Positions 9,969-19,060 are shown, numbered from the stretch's first letter. The stretch: 48,914 bases of DNA from Candidatus Binataceae bacterium (GCA_030041155.1 JASHOJ010000304.1:1-48914), one strand, 5' to 3'. Notes: a model not told the origin generated them from the sequence alone. Numbers and translations are program-made.

Positions 9969-10211
9969 CTAGTCGCCGAAGCCGAGTTCCTTAAGCCGGT
10001 CGCGCGCTTCCGCCGCCCGCGCCGCATGCACCATCAGGCGCGCCGGGATCGCGGCCGTCGTACCGAGCATCCGCGAAGATGCGTCATCGAAGATCCAGCA
10101 CTCGAAACCCGCCTGCTCCAGCAGATCGCGCGCCATCTGCACCGGCACCACGTCGATACTGGTGAACACTTCTTCCAGGCTGTCGGGAGCGAAATCTTTT
10201 TCATCCGCCAT
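9969..10211 (-). CDS. DUF2007 small protein
   Basis: An 80-residue protein with the DUF2007 layout: a strand/helix start (EEVFTSIDVVPVQMARDLLEQAGFECWIFDD), a central region, then IPARLMVHAARAAEARDRLKELG. Members are annotated as putative signal-transducing proteins, with a GlnB-like ferredoxin fold suggested, but no molecular role is established. GGAG lies about eight bases before the ATG. It is the second gene after dedA on the minus strand (68-base gap), so the two are probably co-transcribed. Confidence 0.8.
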   Translation of the reverse strand: MADEKDFAPDSLEEVFTSIDVVPVQMARDLLEQAGFECWIFDDASSRMLGTTAAIPARLMVHAARAAEARDRLKELGFGD

Positions 10212-10279
10212 CAGGGATGCTCCATGATTCGGAGGTCAAGTTTCAGCCGCCAGCGTTCTATTTTTCGGCGGCTCCGCCG

Positions 10280-10924
10280 TCACTCTTCCGCGGCTCCGCC
10301 GGTCGGGGCGGTCATGATTCCTTTTACTCGATTGTAAAGAATCATCGCCGCGCCCGCGACGATTATCACCACGATCACGCCGTCGAACCGATGGAACCAC
10401 GGCGCCAGCTCCTCCCAATGCTGCCCGAGCTTCATTCCGGCAAACGCGAGCAGCAGGCACCACAGGTATGAACCCGCAAGAGTGTAGATCGTAAACGACA
10501 GCAGGCGCATCCGGGCCACCCCAGCCGGAAACGAGATAAAGGTGCGGACCACCGGCAGCAGGCGGCTGATGAACACCGCAGGCGAGCCCCATCGATTAAA
10601 AAAGCGCTCGGCAAGCTCAATTTCGTGCGGCGCGATCAAGACGTAGCGACCATACTTGAGCAGAAACCATCTTCCGCCGCTCGCGCCCACGAAATATGCG
10701 ATGTACGAGCCGAAGAGGCATCCCGTCGCGCCCGCTATCGCCACCATCTGCAGCTCAAAACGCGCGGTTGAGACCAGATAGCCGCTGAACGGCATCACGA
10801 CCTCTGACGGCAGCGGAATGCACGCGCTCTCCATCGCCATCATCAGGAACACGCCGCCATATCCGAGCGTCGAGATTGACGCGATAATAAAAGCGGAGAC
10901 CAGGCCTACCAGCGTGTCGATCAT
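10280..10924 (-). CDS. DedA/SNARE-associated (VTT domain) membrane protein
   Basis: A 214-residue inner-membrane protein. The first region has the DedA loop MESACIPLPSEVVMPFSGYL, followed by GxxxG-rich segments, and the second conserved stretch FISRLLPVVRTFISFPAGVARM; this Arg/Pro-bearing re-entrant loop is the family signature. Four to five further membrane segments follow. DedA proteins act in membrane homeostasis and some move lipid carriers such as undecaprenyl phosphate or phosphatidylethanolamine across the membrane; which applies here is unknown. The C-terminal tail is short and Ala/Glu-rich. Confidence 0.93.
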   Translation of the reverse strand: MIDTLVGLVSAFIIASISTLGYGGVFLMMAMESACIPLPSEVVMPFSGYLVSTARFELQMVAIAGATGCLFGSYIAYFVGASGGRWFLLKYGRYVLIAPHEIELAERFFNRWGSPAVFISRLLPVVRTFISFPAGVARMRLLSFTIYTLAGSYLWCLLLAFAGMKLGQHWEELAPWFHRFDGVIVVIIVAGAAMILYNRVKGIMTAPTGGAAEE

Positions 10925-11169
10925 TCAATGTTGAACCTGAGTCAGAATACCCGGCGCCGCAAGTTCGCCGCGCAAGCGGGCTTTCTTGAGGGTGACATTT
11001 CGATTGTGCCAAAGCGAGTGCTCAAGGTTGCCCCGCAGCGCTTAATTTCGTAAACTGCACTCCAGGATTACTGTATATATGTTGAACGGAGAGCGCGATA
11101 CAGTGATTTCAAGGCATCGCGGCGCCCGCTCCATTCGCCCATCGGTCAAAACCGCAAGAGGATCGCGTC

Positions 11170-12501
11170 ATGGCAAAACAATCACTTTCCATCACCGATA
11201 ATCGCACCGGCAAAAGCTATGAGATTCCGGTCGAAGAGGGCGGAGTGATCCGCGCCGCCGCGCTGCGCCAGATAAAAACCTCGCCCGAAGACTTCGGCCT
11301 GATGTCCTATGATCCGGCGTTCATGAATACCGCGTCGTGCCGCAGCCGAATCACTTTTATCGATGGCGACAAGGGAATCCTCCATTACCGCGGCTATCCG
11401 ATCGAGGAGCTGGCTGAAAAGAGCAACTATCTTGAGACCGCGTATCTGATCGTCAAGGGCGAGTTGCCGGACCGCTCTCACTACGACAAATGGGAGCACA
11501 ACATCAAAATCCATACGATGGTCCACGAGAGCATCAAGCAATTCATGGAGGGCTACCGCTACGACGCCCATCCGATGGGCATGCTGCTTGGGACGGTCGG
11601 CGCGCTCTCGACGTTTTATCCGGACGCGAAAAATATTAATGATCTCGAATCGCGGCGGCTGCAGACCCGCCGGATGATCGGCAAAATTCCGACCCTGGCG
11701 GCATTCGCCTATCGCCATACCAGGGGTCTGCCGTACGTCTATCCTGACAACGAACTCAGCTATACCGGCAATTTCCTTTCGATGCTCTTCAAGATGACCG
11801 AGCTTCGGTACAAGCCGAATCCGGTGCTGGAGCGCGCGCTCGACGTACTTTTTATCCTCCATGCCGACCACGAGCAGAATTGCTCAGCCAATGCGATGCG
11901 CGCGGTCGGAAGCTCGCAGCCCGATCCCTATGCAGCGGCGGCCGCGGCGGTCGCGGCGCTCTATGGTCCGCTTCACGGCGGCGCCAATGAGCAGGCGATA
12001 CGCGGGCTGATGGAAATCGGGTCGGTCAGCAACATCCCGTCGTTCATCAAGGCGGTCAAAAACAAGGAGCGCCGCCTGATGGGATTTGGCCATCGCGTTT
12101 ACAAGAACTACGACCCGCGCGCCAAAATCCTGAAGAAGATGGCGGAGCAGGTGTTCGAGGTCACCGGCCGCAACCCACTCATCGACATCGCGGTCGAGCT
12201 CGAACGTATCGCGCTGCAGGACGACTACTTCATCACCCACAAGCTCTATCCAAATGTTGATTTCTATTCGGGGATCATCTACCAGGCGATGGGCTTCCCG
12301 ATGGAGATGTTCCCGGTGCTGTTCGCGATCGCGCGGACTTCCGGATGGATGGCGCAGTGGGCGGAGATGGTGCGCGACGCCGAGCAGGCTATCGCGCGCC
12401 CGCGCCAGGTGTATATCGGCGAGGGCACTCGGCATTACGTGCCAATCGCCAACCGTCCGGTGCCGACGATGAGGGAAGACGCGGTCAGCGACGCCATCTG
12501 A
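11170..12501 (+). CDS. gltA: Citrate synthase
   Basis: A 443-residue citrate synthase catalysing oxaloacetate plus acetyl-CoA to citrate, the entry step of the TCA cycle. Conserved landmarks: LHYRGYPIEELAE (N-terminal), the catalytic HADHEQNCS and GPLHGGANE segments, and the active-site MGFGHRVYKNYDPR. The C-terminal RPxxxYxG region (RPRQVYIGEGTRHYVPI) is intact. Length matches the hexameric Gram-negative type (about 430). GAGG lies about eight bases before the ATG. The 245-base upstream region has an AT-rich patch (TATATAT at 11074) but no matching -35 was found. Confidence 0.97.
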   Translation: MAKQSLSITDNRTGKSYEIPVEEGGVIRAAALRQIKTSPEDFGLMSYDPAFMNTASCRSRITFIDGDKGILHYRGYPIEELAEKSNYLETAYLIVKGELPDRSHYDKWEHNIKIHTMVHESIKQFMEGYRYDAHPMGMLLGTVGALSTFYPDAKNINDLESRRLQTRRMIGKIPTLAAFAYRHTRGLPYVYPDNELSYTGNFLSMLFKMTELRYKPNPVLERALDVLFILHADHEQNCSANAMRAVGSSQPDPYAAAAAAVAALYGPLHGGANEQAIRGLMEIGSVSNIPSFIKAVKNKERRLMGFGHRVYKNYDPRAKILKKMAEQVFEVTGRNPLIDIAVELERIALQDDYFITHKLYPNVDFYSGIIYQAMGFPMEMFPVLFAIARTSGWMAQWAEMVRDAEQAIARPRQVYIGEGTRHYVPIANRPVPTMREDAVSDAI

Positions 12502-12526
12502 CAATCGCCGCGGCTGCTGGCGATTG
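12502..12526 (+). terminator. Hairpin after gltA (possible weak terminator)
   Basis: An 8-bp perfect stem (CAATCGCC with GGCGATTG) around a nine-base loop begins at the last base region of the gltA stop. No uniform T run follows (ATAACCTTTCCTTG), so termination would be weak or Rho-assisted. Confidence 0.4.
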
Positions 12527-12981
12527 ATAACCTTTCCTTGTCCAAGGGGAGGTCGCCGCGCTGGTCAGCGCAGCGGGCGAGGTCTGCCGATTCGGGCATG
12601 GGTCACCACTCGCGATTGCCCAATCCCGCTGCAAAGCACGTCCGGATGCCCTCGCCCGCCGGGAGAGGAGAGCGGCGCGATTCCTGCGCTCCTTTGTCGC
12701 AGGAATCGTGACGCGAGGGTGAGGGCGAACCGCCGCCAAGTGGCGCTTTGTCATTCCCGCGCGAGGAATCCTGACCGCCTTAGCTCGACAGCATCGCGAC
12801 CCTGTGGACAACCAGGCGAATCACGGCGATCTACGGCGGCGTTTGCACGGCTATAGAGAGATCGTGAATACTTAGCATTTAATAGCTGGCGTAGAACGAC
12901 GAACGCTGCTAGAAATAAAGGGGCGCGTTTGACGGGCGGGGACGCGTCACAGCTAAATCAGGTTAAGCAGGGAAGTACCAT
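12527..12981. repeat. Gene-free stretch with long imperfect hairpin and GTCATTCC box
   Basis: No credible gene is seen in this 455-base stretch. At 12648-12726 there is a long imperfect hairpin: outer arms GCCCTCGCCC and GGGTGAGGGC (one G.U), inner perfect arms GATTCCTGCG (12679-12688) and CGCAGGAATC (12698-12707). At 12750-12770 lies GTCATTCC...GAGGAATC, the core of the dispersed box also seen near 19.2, 20.7 and 20.96 kb. The rest (12771-12981) holds an AT-richer patch before the next gene, with a purine-rich AGGGAAG ribosome site about seven bases before its ATG; no clear promoter was found. Confidence 0.6.
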
Positions 12982-14073
12982 ATGGGAACCGGCGCGACCC
13001 GAATCCGCTATTTGAGCATCGATGAGATGCTCGTGAGAATCGACGAACTGCGCGGCCAGCGTGCGGCTGAGCGCGCCGAGCAGGCTCATGCGCCCGATTG
13101 GGTATCTGCGGTCGAGGATCTGGCCGAAGCCGAAGCCGCCAATGCCGCTTGGATGAGGCCGCCGGCACCTCAAGCTGGCGACGGCTACGTATGGATCGGC
13201 GACGACATGGCGGTGCGGCTCGACTCGCCCGAGCTTCTAGATCTCGACGCGCGACTTGCCGGCTATGCCGCCGGATGGGAGCATCGCCCCGAGCCGGAGC
13301 CATGGCGCGATGCGCCGCGGGGATTTATCGCGAAATGGGGGCTCGAACGCTATGCGATCGGCGCGGTCGCGATCGGAATAATCGCGCTGCTGGTTGCGGG
13401 CACCTCGCTATGGCTCGGCCCCTCGGCAGTGCCGCAGCATGAGATGGCGCAGCTAACCGGCCTGGTTGCGGGTCACGATCCCCAGACCGAAGTCGTTCCT
13501 GATGAGAACCTTACCCCCGCGATGTATATCGTTCCCGACGTCGCTGCTCCCGTTCATCATCGCCTCAGCGCCGATCAGCTCGAAGAGCGGGTGCATCATG
13601 CGCTCGACAGCCAGGGATTCTGGGATATCGGCGTGTCGGCCGGCAGCCTCGGCGACGTTTATCTGGCCGGTGACGTGTACAGCAAGAAAGAGGTGAAATC
13701 GGTCCTCGATGTCGCCCGCAATGCGGCGCGTGCCGCGCGGGTGTTCTTCCCGCATCCCGATGTGCACCCGGCCCAGGGGCCTGCGTACTTTGGCGCGGTT
13801 CCCGAATACTCGCCGGCGGTGTGGGGCGCGCAGGTGACTGACGTCGTGATCGGGTCGCCCGCATATATGGCGGGAGTGCGGCCTGGCGACATAATCCGGG
13901 AGTTCGATTACAAGACCGTCACCACCGCCGCCGAGCTCCGCGCCGCGGTCGCGGCGCATCAGCCGGGCGAGCGGGTGGAAATTCGGGTCTGGCGCGATGG
14001 CGGTAATCAGTTCCTGACCGCGCGCCTGGGATCGCGCCCGCACGTCGTGGTGACGCAGGTGGCGATGCGCTAG
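12982..14073 (+). CDS. Single-pass membrane protein with BON and PDZ domains
   Basis: A 363-residue protein with unusual order: a charged N-terminal cytosolic segment (1-120, predicted helical), one membrane segment (about 124-147), a periplasmic linker, a BON-like domain (about 196-258, core VYLAGDVYSKKEVKSVLDVA), then a C-terminal PDZ domain (about 278-350, with PAYMAGVRPGDIIREFD). BON domains bind phospholipid or glycan surfaces; PDZ domains bind protein C-termini. There is no protease domain, unlike DegP/DegS, so an adaptor or sensor role in the periplasm is inferred. It resembles in part type II/III secretion ring-building modules, which also combine small alpha-beta domains, but no firm match is claimed. 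It is transcribed alone and followed by a strong terminator. Confidence 0.75.
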   Translation: MGTGATRIRYLSIDEMLVRIDELRGQRAAERAEQAHAPDWVSAVEDLAEAEAANAAWMRPPAPQAGDGYVWIGDDMAVRLDSPELLDLDARLAGYAAGWEHRPEPEPWRDAPRGFIAKWGLERYAIGAVAIGIIALLVAGTSLWLGPSAVPQHEMAQLTGLVAGHDPQTEVVPDENLTPAMYIVPDVAAPVHHRLSADQLEERVHHALDSQGFWDIGVSAGSLGDVYLAGDVYSKKEVKSVLDVARNAARAARVFFPHPDVHPAQGPAYFGAVPEYSPAVWGAQVTDVVIGSPAYMAGVRPGDIIREFDYKTVTTAAELRAAVAAHQPGERVEIRVWRDGGNQFLTARLGSRPHVVVTQVAMR

Positions 14074-14099
14074 CGCGCCGCAGTTATTCCTCCGGCTTG

Positions 14100-14137
14100 A
14101 AAGGTCGCGCGGGTTTATGGCCCCGCGCGGCCTTTTT
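14100..14137 (+). terminator. Rho-independent terminator
   Basis: A 14-bp stem (AAAGGTCGCGCGGG with CCCGCGCGGCCTTT, one G.U pair), an eight-base loop and a five-T tail, 26 bases after the BON-PDZ gene. A closely similar sequence (AAAGGGTCGCGCG ... CGCGCGGCCTTTC) recurs near 20850-20890 without an obvious gene in front of it. Confidence 0.9.
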
Positions 14138-14253
14138 ATTGCAGCCTGTCTGGTGCTTCTGGCGTGCTGTCAAATTTGCGGTCCAGCAGGCCAGGCGCTC
14201 AGTCTGGTGCTGGATGCTTGAGCGACGCTGCCAACTCACATACGCGGGCCGTG

Positions 14254-15105
14254 CTAATCCAAAACAAACCGTAGCGGTACATCCAGAATTACGCGAATCG
14301 GGTTGTTCTTCCGGTCGCGGGCTGGCGAGAACCGCCACTGCTTGAGAGCCTCGATCGCAGCCTGATCAAGCAACGGAATCGACTGTTTGACCTTTATTGG
14401 ACCCACGATGCTTCCTCTAACACCGACTATTACTTCCAGCACAACCTCTCCCTCCACGTCCTTGAGGCGCGCTTCCATCGGATAGACGGGAGTTACTCGC
14501 TTCAGGGGAAGAGGAGGAAAGGCTGCCTGATCTGCTGGGATCGGTTGGTCTCCGATTCCGCCCGGAATTCCGGTCGCGGCGCCTGTATGGTTGGCTCCAC
14601 CATTTGACGGCGCGGAAATTCCTGCCAACACATCAGTGGTCGCGCGTTTCGATACGATTGTCTGCTCGTGATCGGAACCTATGTCGAGGCGCGCTTCCGC
14701 TTTTGGCTCGGTAGCTCCGCGTTCCGCTGCTGGAGAAAGACGTCGTGCCGCGTTCTTCTTGACCATTTTGTGAGCCGGTTTAGCGGTTGGCGCGCGGCTT
14801 TTCTCAGCTTTTTGCATCGTGAGAGATTTTTGACCATCGGAACCCAGAGGAAAAGGTTCGACCAACGTGACCCGCATCAACTCTTCAGCCGGCCGTTGAC
14901 GGTGATGGAACATTACACTTCCAATGTGGATCGCGAGCAAAATAACTCCCGCATGTATGAGGCTCGATGTTGCGGCAGCCCAGAAAATAGAATAGCTCCC
15001 ATGCCGACTCGCATAGGTCTCGCGGCGAAACCGAGGATAGCCCGAGAGCAGAGAGTGCGGACCGCTGCCCGCGCTGACGGACGCCGTTGGTTCTTCGGGC
15101 CGCAT
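14254..15105 (-). CDS. tonB: TonB family energy transducer
   Basis: A 283-residue TonB: short cytosolic N-terminus, one membrane anchor (about residues 38-62), a periplasmic Lys/Pro/Ala-rich linker (about 90-150), and the C-terminal TonB domain (about 205-283) with TPVYPMEARLKDVEGEVVLEVIV and AAIEALKQWRFSPAR. It should pass proton-motive force from ExbBD to an outer-membrane receptor. No exbB/exbD is in the window. It is the last gene of the operon behind the receptor and the BNR lipoprotein, starting five bases after the lipoprotein's stop, so it is probably dedicated to that receptor. Confidence 0.93.
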   Translation of the reverse strand: MRPEEPTASVSAGSGPHSLLSGYPRFRRETYASRHGSYSIFWAAATSSLIHAGVILLAIHIGSVMFHHRQRPAEELMRVTLVEPFPLGSDGQKSLTMQKAEKSRAPTAKPAHKMVKKNAARRLSPAAERGATEPKAEARLDIGSDHEQTIVSKRATTDVLAGISAPSNGGANHTGAATGIPGGIGDQPIPADQAAFPPLPLKRVTPVYPMEARLKDVEGEVVLEVIVGVRGSIVGPIKVKQSIPLLDQAAIEALKQWRFSPARDRKNNPIRVILDVPLRFVLD

Positions 15106-15110
15106 CTGGT

Positions 15111-16406
15111 TCAGCGGCCCTGCTTAAGGTAGCCGCGCACACTCAGAATTCGGTCGCCCGCGACCGAGGAGTCTGTCCAGGCGATCATTACCTCGTCCGC
15201 TCCAAGTGCAACGCCGATAGGGTAGCTGCCGCTACCGGATCCGTGAGCAAGAGCGATCGGCGCCGCCGAGAGCGTAGGTGCTATCTGTCGAACGTAGACT
15301 TGCTGATTGCTCCAGCCTTGATTCAGGCGGGGATCGCGACCCTGAAACGTGGCTAGCAGGTGATTCCCAATCCTAATCAGGTAAGGATGATTCGGGTCGC
15401 GCACCGGTTCGGCCAGGTCGCTTCGTGGAGCGAAATTGCGACCTTTGTCTTGCGAGCGCGACCAATACAGCCTTTGCCGATCATTCACCACAGTGTACCA
15501 GGCAATGAAAATATCGCCATTTAGCAGCGCAAGAGTGGGGCCGGAGTCGGGACAGCCGTCGATACGCCATTCGTCACGGGAAACGTAGACCGGGTCTGAC
15601 CAGATCACTCCATCATCGTGTGAGGACGCCAGGACTATGTTTCGGCTCTGGTCTGGATCTACCTGTCGCCAAGCCAGATACCAGTTCCCTTGCTCATCAG
15701 TCTTTAACTCCGGGCGGCAGCATGGGCACACATCGGTAGCCAGTCGCTTGGGTGGAGAGAAACTCAGCCCGCCATCCGAAGAGCGCATTAGCTGCAATGT
15801 TCCCGTTCCAGGTACGGCGCCGCTGATCGTGTCATAGCTAATCCATATAACGACGAGCGTGCCGTTCTTTGCCGCGGCTGCATTGAAATAGGGATGAGAA
15901 CCTCCAGCTTGGGCATCCAACGGAATCGCTGATGAGAAGCTATGTCCATAGTCGTCGGATCGCACCAGGTACAAGTCCATCCCATCGCCTCGGATACCGG
16001 TGCCGGTCCACAGCGCGTAATATTGTCCGGATCCTCCGATAAGAAGCCGCGGCGTTCCCTCGCGATGAGGATGTACGTCACCGTTAGCGGAACTCAGGCT
16101 AAGCATCCTTCTGAAGACATCGCCGCCATCCGCTGACGTGTAAAAGAATAAATCATTGCGGCCCTTGCCATTCGGAACGATGGCAGTTGCGAGGACGACT
16201 CCCGAAGGTATTGTTGCAAGCTGCGGATCCAGACTTGGCGTAGCGATCAGCGGTCTAGCGCGCGCTTCGAAAAGCCATTGACTAGCCGCTTTGTGGCTGC
16301 ACGATGTTAACAGCCATCCGACACTAGCAAGCACTGTCATCATCGTGATGGCGCTTGTAGCCCATGTTTTCCACTGGCGCTCCGCATGTTTCATCGTATT
16401 GCCCAT
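15111..16406 (-). CDS. BNR/sialidase-fold lipoprotein with CPCC motif
   Basis: A protein of up to 431 residues with an N-terminal lipoprotein signal (hydrophobic stretch ending LLTSC, Cys36; Met5 may be the true start). At least five Asp-box motifs are spaced through it (SADGGDVF, SDDYGHSF, SSDGGLSF, SHDDGVIW, SQDKGRNF), the mark of a six-bladed sialidase-type propeller. Sialidase catalytic arginines are not evident, so it is more likely a binding or scaffold protein. A CPCC cluster (DVCPCCRPEL) and a further Cys (DGCPDSG) suggest metal or haem contact. Its ATG overlaps the receptor stop (TGATG), so translation is coupled. Name in databases would probably be exo-alpha-sialidase; that function is not supported. 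Confidence 0.85.
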   Translation of the reverse strand: MGNTMKHAERQWKTWATSAITMMTVLASVGWLLTSCSHKAASQWLFEARARPLIATPSLDPQLATIPSGVVLATAIVPNGKGRNDLFFYTSADGGDVFRRMLSLSSANGDVHPHREGTPRLLIGGSGQYYALWTGTGIRGDGMDLYLVRSDDYGHSFSSAIPLDAQAGGSHPYFNAAAAKNGTLVVIWISYDTISGAVPGTGTLQLMRSSDGGLSFSPPKRLATDVCPCCRPELKTDEQGNWYLAWRQVDPDQSRNIVLASSHDDGVIWSDPVYVSRDEWRIDGCPDSGPTLALLNGDIFIAWYTVVNDRQRLYWSRSQDKGRNFAPRSDLAEPVRDPNHPYLIRIGNHLLATFQGRDPRLNQGWSNQQVYVRQIAPTLSAAPIALAHGSGSGSYPIGVALGADEVMIAWTDSSVAGDRILSVRGYLKQGR

Positions 16407-18643
16407 CAGAAACTGACCCGCAGCCCTCCATAGAATGCCCGGCCATCGCCAGGATCGAAGTACGCTCCATTGCCTGCGTCGGGCACTACCGCGGATACCC
16501 AGGTCGCATTCGTCAGATTTCGTCCCTCAAAGAAGAATCGGCATACTAACGGTTTGTACTGTGATGGCCGAAAGTCGTAGCCGGCTCTTACTCCGACCAA
16601 CACATATGCGGGTGCGTACACCGTGTTCGCACTGTTGACCGCCCAGTGCTCCATAGCCGAGTCGACGAAAGGGCCGAACCAAAGACCGGAATCGTGGCGG
16701 TAAACCACCTCCGCATGTATAAGGTTCTCTGGAGTGATGCCGGGAAGTTGATTGTTGTGATAGGTCGGGTTGTCCACAAACCTGAAGTAAGAGAAGGTGT
16801 ATGCCACTCGCACCTTAAGATCGTCCTCCCAAGCTCCCAGACCTATCGTGCGAGCAAGATTCTTGGCGACGGTAACTTCACTTCCAAGCTCCACTCCCGT
16901 ATGGCGAGTGCGTCCAATGTTGTCGTAGGCAGGAATCGTGTAGCCGGCGCCGGGATACGGAACCACGTTCACGTTCTGAAGTTCATCCCATATCTCGTAG
17001 TCATAAACGCTCAGATCCCAGTTGATTCGCTCGCTTAGCGCACCCCGGGTCCCAAGCTCGAACTGCCACGCCTTTTCCGCCTCCATGTTTCCTAAGCTTG
17101 CGTTGGTGTTTACGGGTGCCGTCTCCTCAAGCAGGATCGGTGGCTGGTAGGCGCGGCTGATATTGCCAAACAACTGGGTAGCTTCAGTTAGTTGATATAT
17201 GAAGCCTATCTTTGGCGAGATACCCGAGAAAAAGTCAGTACCGCCGGTTGAATCCGCCAGATCCGGAGAGCTATAGCCGACAACAGAACGACGCGAGTAG
17301 TCCATTCGTCCGCCCACTACCAAAGTCAGCTTCGGAGTCAGATTAAATGCATCCTCAGCATACAAACCTACCGTCAGCGCATGGTCCCACTGGTTGCGCA
17401 ACGGCGCTCCCATGTGCCCTCCGGCAAGCAATTCATATTCGAGATCCTTGATCAGCGTTCCGCCGTACTGGATACCGGTGCTCAGCTTATTTTGATGTCC
17501 GAATAGAGGGGCGGTGGACACGTAGCGTAGCTCGGAGTTCCAATCGTAGCTGCTTCCCTGCAGAAACGCGTATGCCGGCGTGTGATCGAGATCGTGCCAG
17601 ATAAACTGGTTATACAGTTCTATAAGCCCGTATTCCCCAAGCGGTTTGCTGATGGTCAGCCCGCTTTTGAGATAGTCGTAGCGCCGCCACGCATCAAATT
17701 CTTCGTACGAGGCTTCCGCCTGTCGCGGATTTGAGTTCAATTGCGCCAGGGTCAGCGCGCCCGGAAGCTTCTCATCGTTGTGCGCGTAGTTCGCGTCGAA
17801 ACGAATAGTCATGCCGCTTTGTGTCAGATAGCCAATGCTTAAGAAGGCTCGCCGCTGGACCGCTCCGCTGTGATCGCGATAACCGCCGAGCTCGGAATCG
17901 CTAAGTCCCAGATAATAATCCCACGGCCCGATCACTTGACCGGAGCCCACGTAGTTCTTCACATAGCCGAACGATCCGCCGATTGAGTCGGTCTCAATTA
18001 GCGGAGTGTTGTAGCCGGTTTTGGAGACCAGATTGATCGCGCCGCCCAGGCTGTTGGCTCCGAACTGTAACGCGTTTGCGCCCTTGTAGACTTCGATCCG
18101 TTGAACGAAATCCGGATCGATCGGCTGGAGGTAGGCGAATCCATCCGCCTGGTTCAACATGAATCCATCCTGCATAAGATTAAGGCCCCAGAGTTGATAG
18201 GTGCTCTCAAGTCCGGATCCACGAATCGAGATCTGCGATTGTTCTTCCGCGCCCTGCCTGGTCCCGGCGACTACGCCTGGTACAAAGTCCAGCACATCGG
18301 CGAGGTTGGAGGCCTTTCGCTGTTCTATGTGCGATCGGGTTACCATACCGACGCCCCCCGGAGTCTGCTCCAGGCTCTTGAGCGCTTCCTTGTCGGACAG
18401 AAGGCGCTCGGGCGTGATGCGCGCCGCGTGCACTTCGACCGGAGCCATTTTGAATGCTTTTTTTTGATTGCTCGATTCGTCGACCTTCTTATTTTTCTTA
18501 GAGCCAGGCTTCTTTGCTTTCAGATTCGCCGGTGCCTCGCCTTGATTGCGCGGTGATGAAGTCGCCGGGACTTCCTGAGCATGCGCGCGAACGCAAACCA
18601 ACGCCAATGTGAGTGAGAGCGCTAAAATCACAGATCTGGTCAT
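16406..18643 (-). CDS. TonB-dependent outer-membrane receptor
   Basis: A 745-residue receptor: signal peptide (1-22, cleaved near AHA), an unusual Lys-rich linker (about 40-65), TonB box-like APVEVHAARI (about 68-77), plug domain (about 85-200 with GMVTRSHIEQRKASNLADVLDFVPGV in parts and IRGSGLESTYQLWGLN), and a 22-stranded barrel ending in LRVSF. It imports a scarce ligand across the outer membrane with TonB energy. Ligand class is unclear; plug features are FecA/CirA-like. The gene is markedly less GC-rich than its flanks. A structured 114-base leader precedes it. It is the second gene of the operon and the lipoprotein follows with overlap. Confidence 0.95.
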   Translation of the reverse strand: MTRSVILALSLTLALVCVRAHAQEVPATSSPRNQGEAPANLKAKKPGSKKNKKVDESSNQKKAFKMAPVEVHAARITPERLLSDKEALKSLEQTPGGVGMVTRSHIEQRKASNLADVLDFVPGVVAGTRQGAEEQSQISIRGSGLESTYQLWGLNLMQDGFMLNQADGFAYLQPIDPDFVQRIEVYKGANALQFGANSLGGAINLVSKTGYNTPLIETDSIGGSFGYVKNYVGSGQVIGPWDYYLGLSDSELGGYRDHSGAVQRRAFLSIGYLTQSGMTIRFDANYAHNDEKLPGALTLAQLNSNPRQAEASYEEFDAWRRYDYLKSGLTISKPLGEYGLIELYNQFIWHDLDHTPAYAFLQGSSYDWNSELRYVSTAPLFGHQNKLSTGIQYGGTLIKDLEYELLAGGHMGAPLRNQWDHALTVGLYAEDAFNLTPKLTLVVGGRMDYSRRSVVGYSSPDLADSTGGTDFFSGISPKIGFIYQLTEATQLFGNISRAYQPPILLEETAPVNTNASLGNMEAEKAWQFELGTRGALSERINWDLSVYDYEIWDELQNVNVVPYPGAGYTIPAYDNIGRTRHTGVELGSEVTVAKNLARTIGLGAWEDDLKVRVAYTFSYFRFVDNPTYHNNQLPGITPENLIHAEVVYRHDSGLWFGPFVDSAMEHWAVNSANTVYAPAYVLVGVRAGYDFRPSQYKPLVCRFFFEGRNLTNATWVSAVVPDAGNGAYFDPGDGRAFYGGLRVSF

Positions 18644-18666
18644 ACAAACCCCTCGAGCAGCTCATG

Positions 18667-18728
18667 CACGGTTCATCACCGCGCGACCGTGATGCGATTG
18701 GCTCGGTCAAGGCCGAGGCCACATCACG
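18667..18728 (-). promoter_or_regulatory. Receptor leader with mutually exclusive hairpins
   Basis: In the 114-base space before the receptor gene the RNA segment CATCACG (18688-18694) can pair with CGTGATG (18722-18728, 7 bp plus wobble pairs, enclosing a CTCGG/CCGAG hairpin). The same bases can instead pair with GTGATG (18674-18679), and the neighbouring CACGGT (18686-18691) with ACCGTG (18667-18672). Only one pairing can form at a time, which is the logic of a switch or attenuator. No known riboswitch consensus was recognised, and no cobalamin box. Confidence 0.45.
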
Positions 18729-18757
18729 CGAACGATGTCAGTGAAACGGGGCGGAAT

Positions 18758-19060
18758 TCAGCTCGGGAGCTTTGGTGGTGGAGGATCGGGACTTTCGTTC
18801 AGCCGCGAGACCAGAGTTCGATCCTGAAAACTCGGAGGTGATGATTCGAAAGGTGTTTCAAAATGCCGGCAAGTCGGTACCGGGCCAAGTGAAACCAGGC
18901 TGGCCGATAGATTCCAGGTCTGAAGGGGATGACAGATGTCGGCCGTGATGGTTGGCGCGGACGACGTCGGCACGATAATTATCCGCGCAAACGCGAATGT
19001 GCTCGCGAGCAGAAGGCTCAGGGCAAGACCAAGCGCGAGATGGTGATTCTTGGGCAGCAT
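18758..19060 (-). CDS. Small secreted Cys/His protein, first gene of TonB operon
   Basis: A 100-residue protein with a clear signal peptide (hydrophobic 8-22, cleavage after AFA at 25). The mature part is short, Pro/Ser-rich and has two cysteines, Cys43 (DICHPLQ) and Cys64 (PTCRHFE), each with a histidine close by; this could be a disulfide or a metal site. No family is recognised; the small DUF2946 proteins that sit near copper receptors have a comparable size and placement but the match is weak. The ATG at 19060 lies 34 bases after the start predicted from the promoter at 19101-19129; longer open-frame starts lie upstream of it. Confidence 0.6.
   Translation of the reverse strand: MLPKNHHLALGLALSLLLASTFAFARIIIVPTSSAPTITADICHPLQTWNLSASLVSLGPVPTCRHFETPFESSPPSFQDRTLVSRLNESPDPPPPKLPS

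Noticed and set aside
11074..11079. TATATA as a -10 for gltA
   Set aside because: No acceptable -35 at 16-18 bases; left unannotated.
15111..16406. True sialidase activity for the BNR lipoprotein
   Set aside because: Asp boxes are clear but the arginine triad and catalytic Asp/Tyr/Glu of sialidases are not evident.
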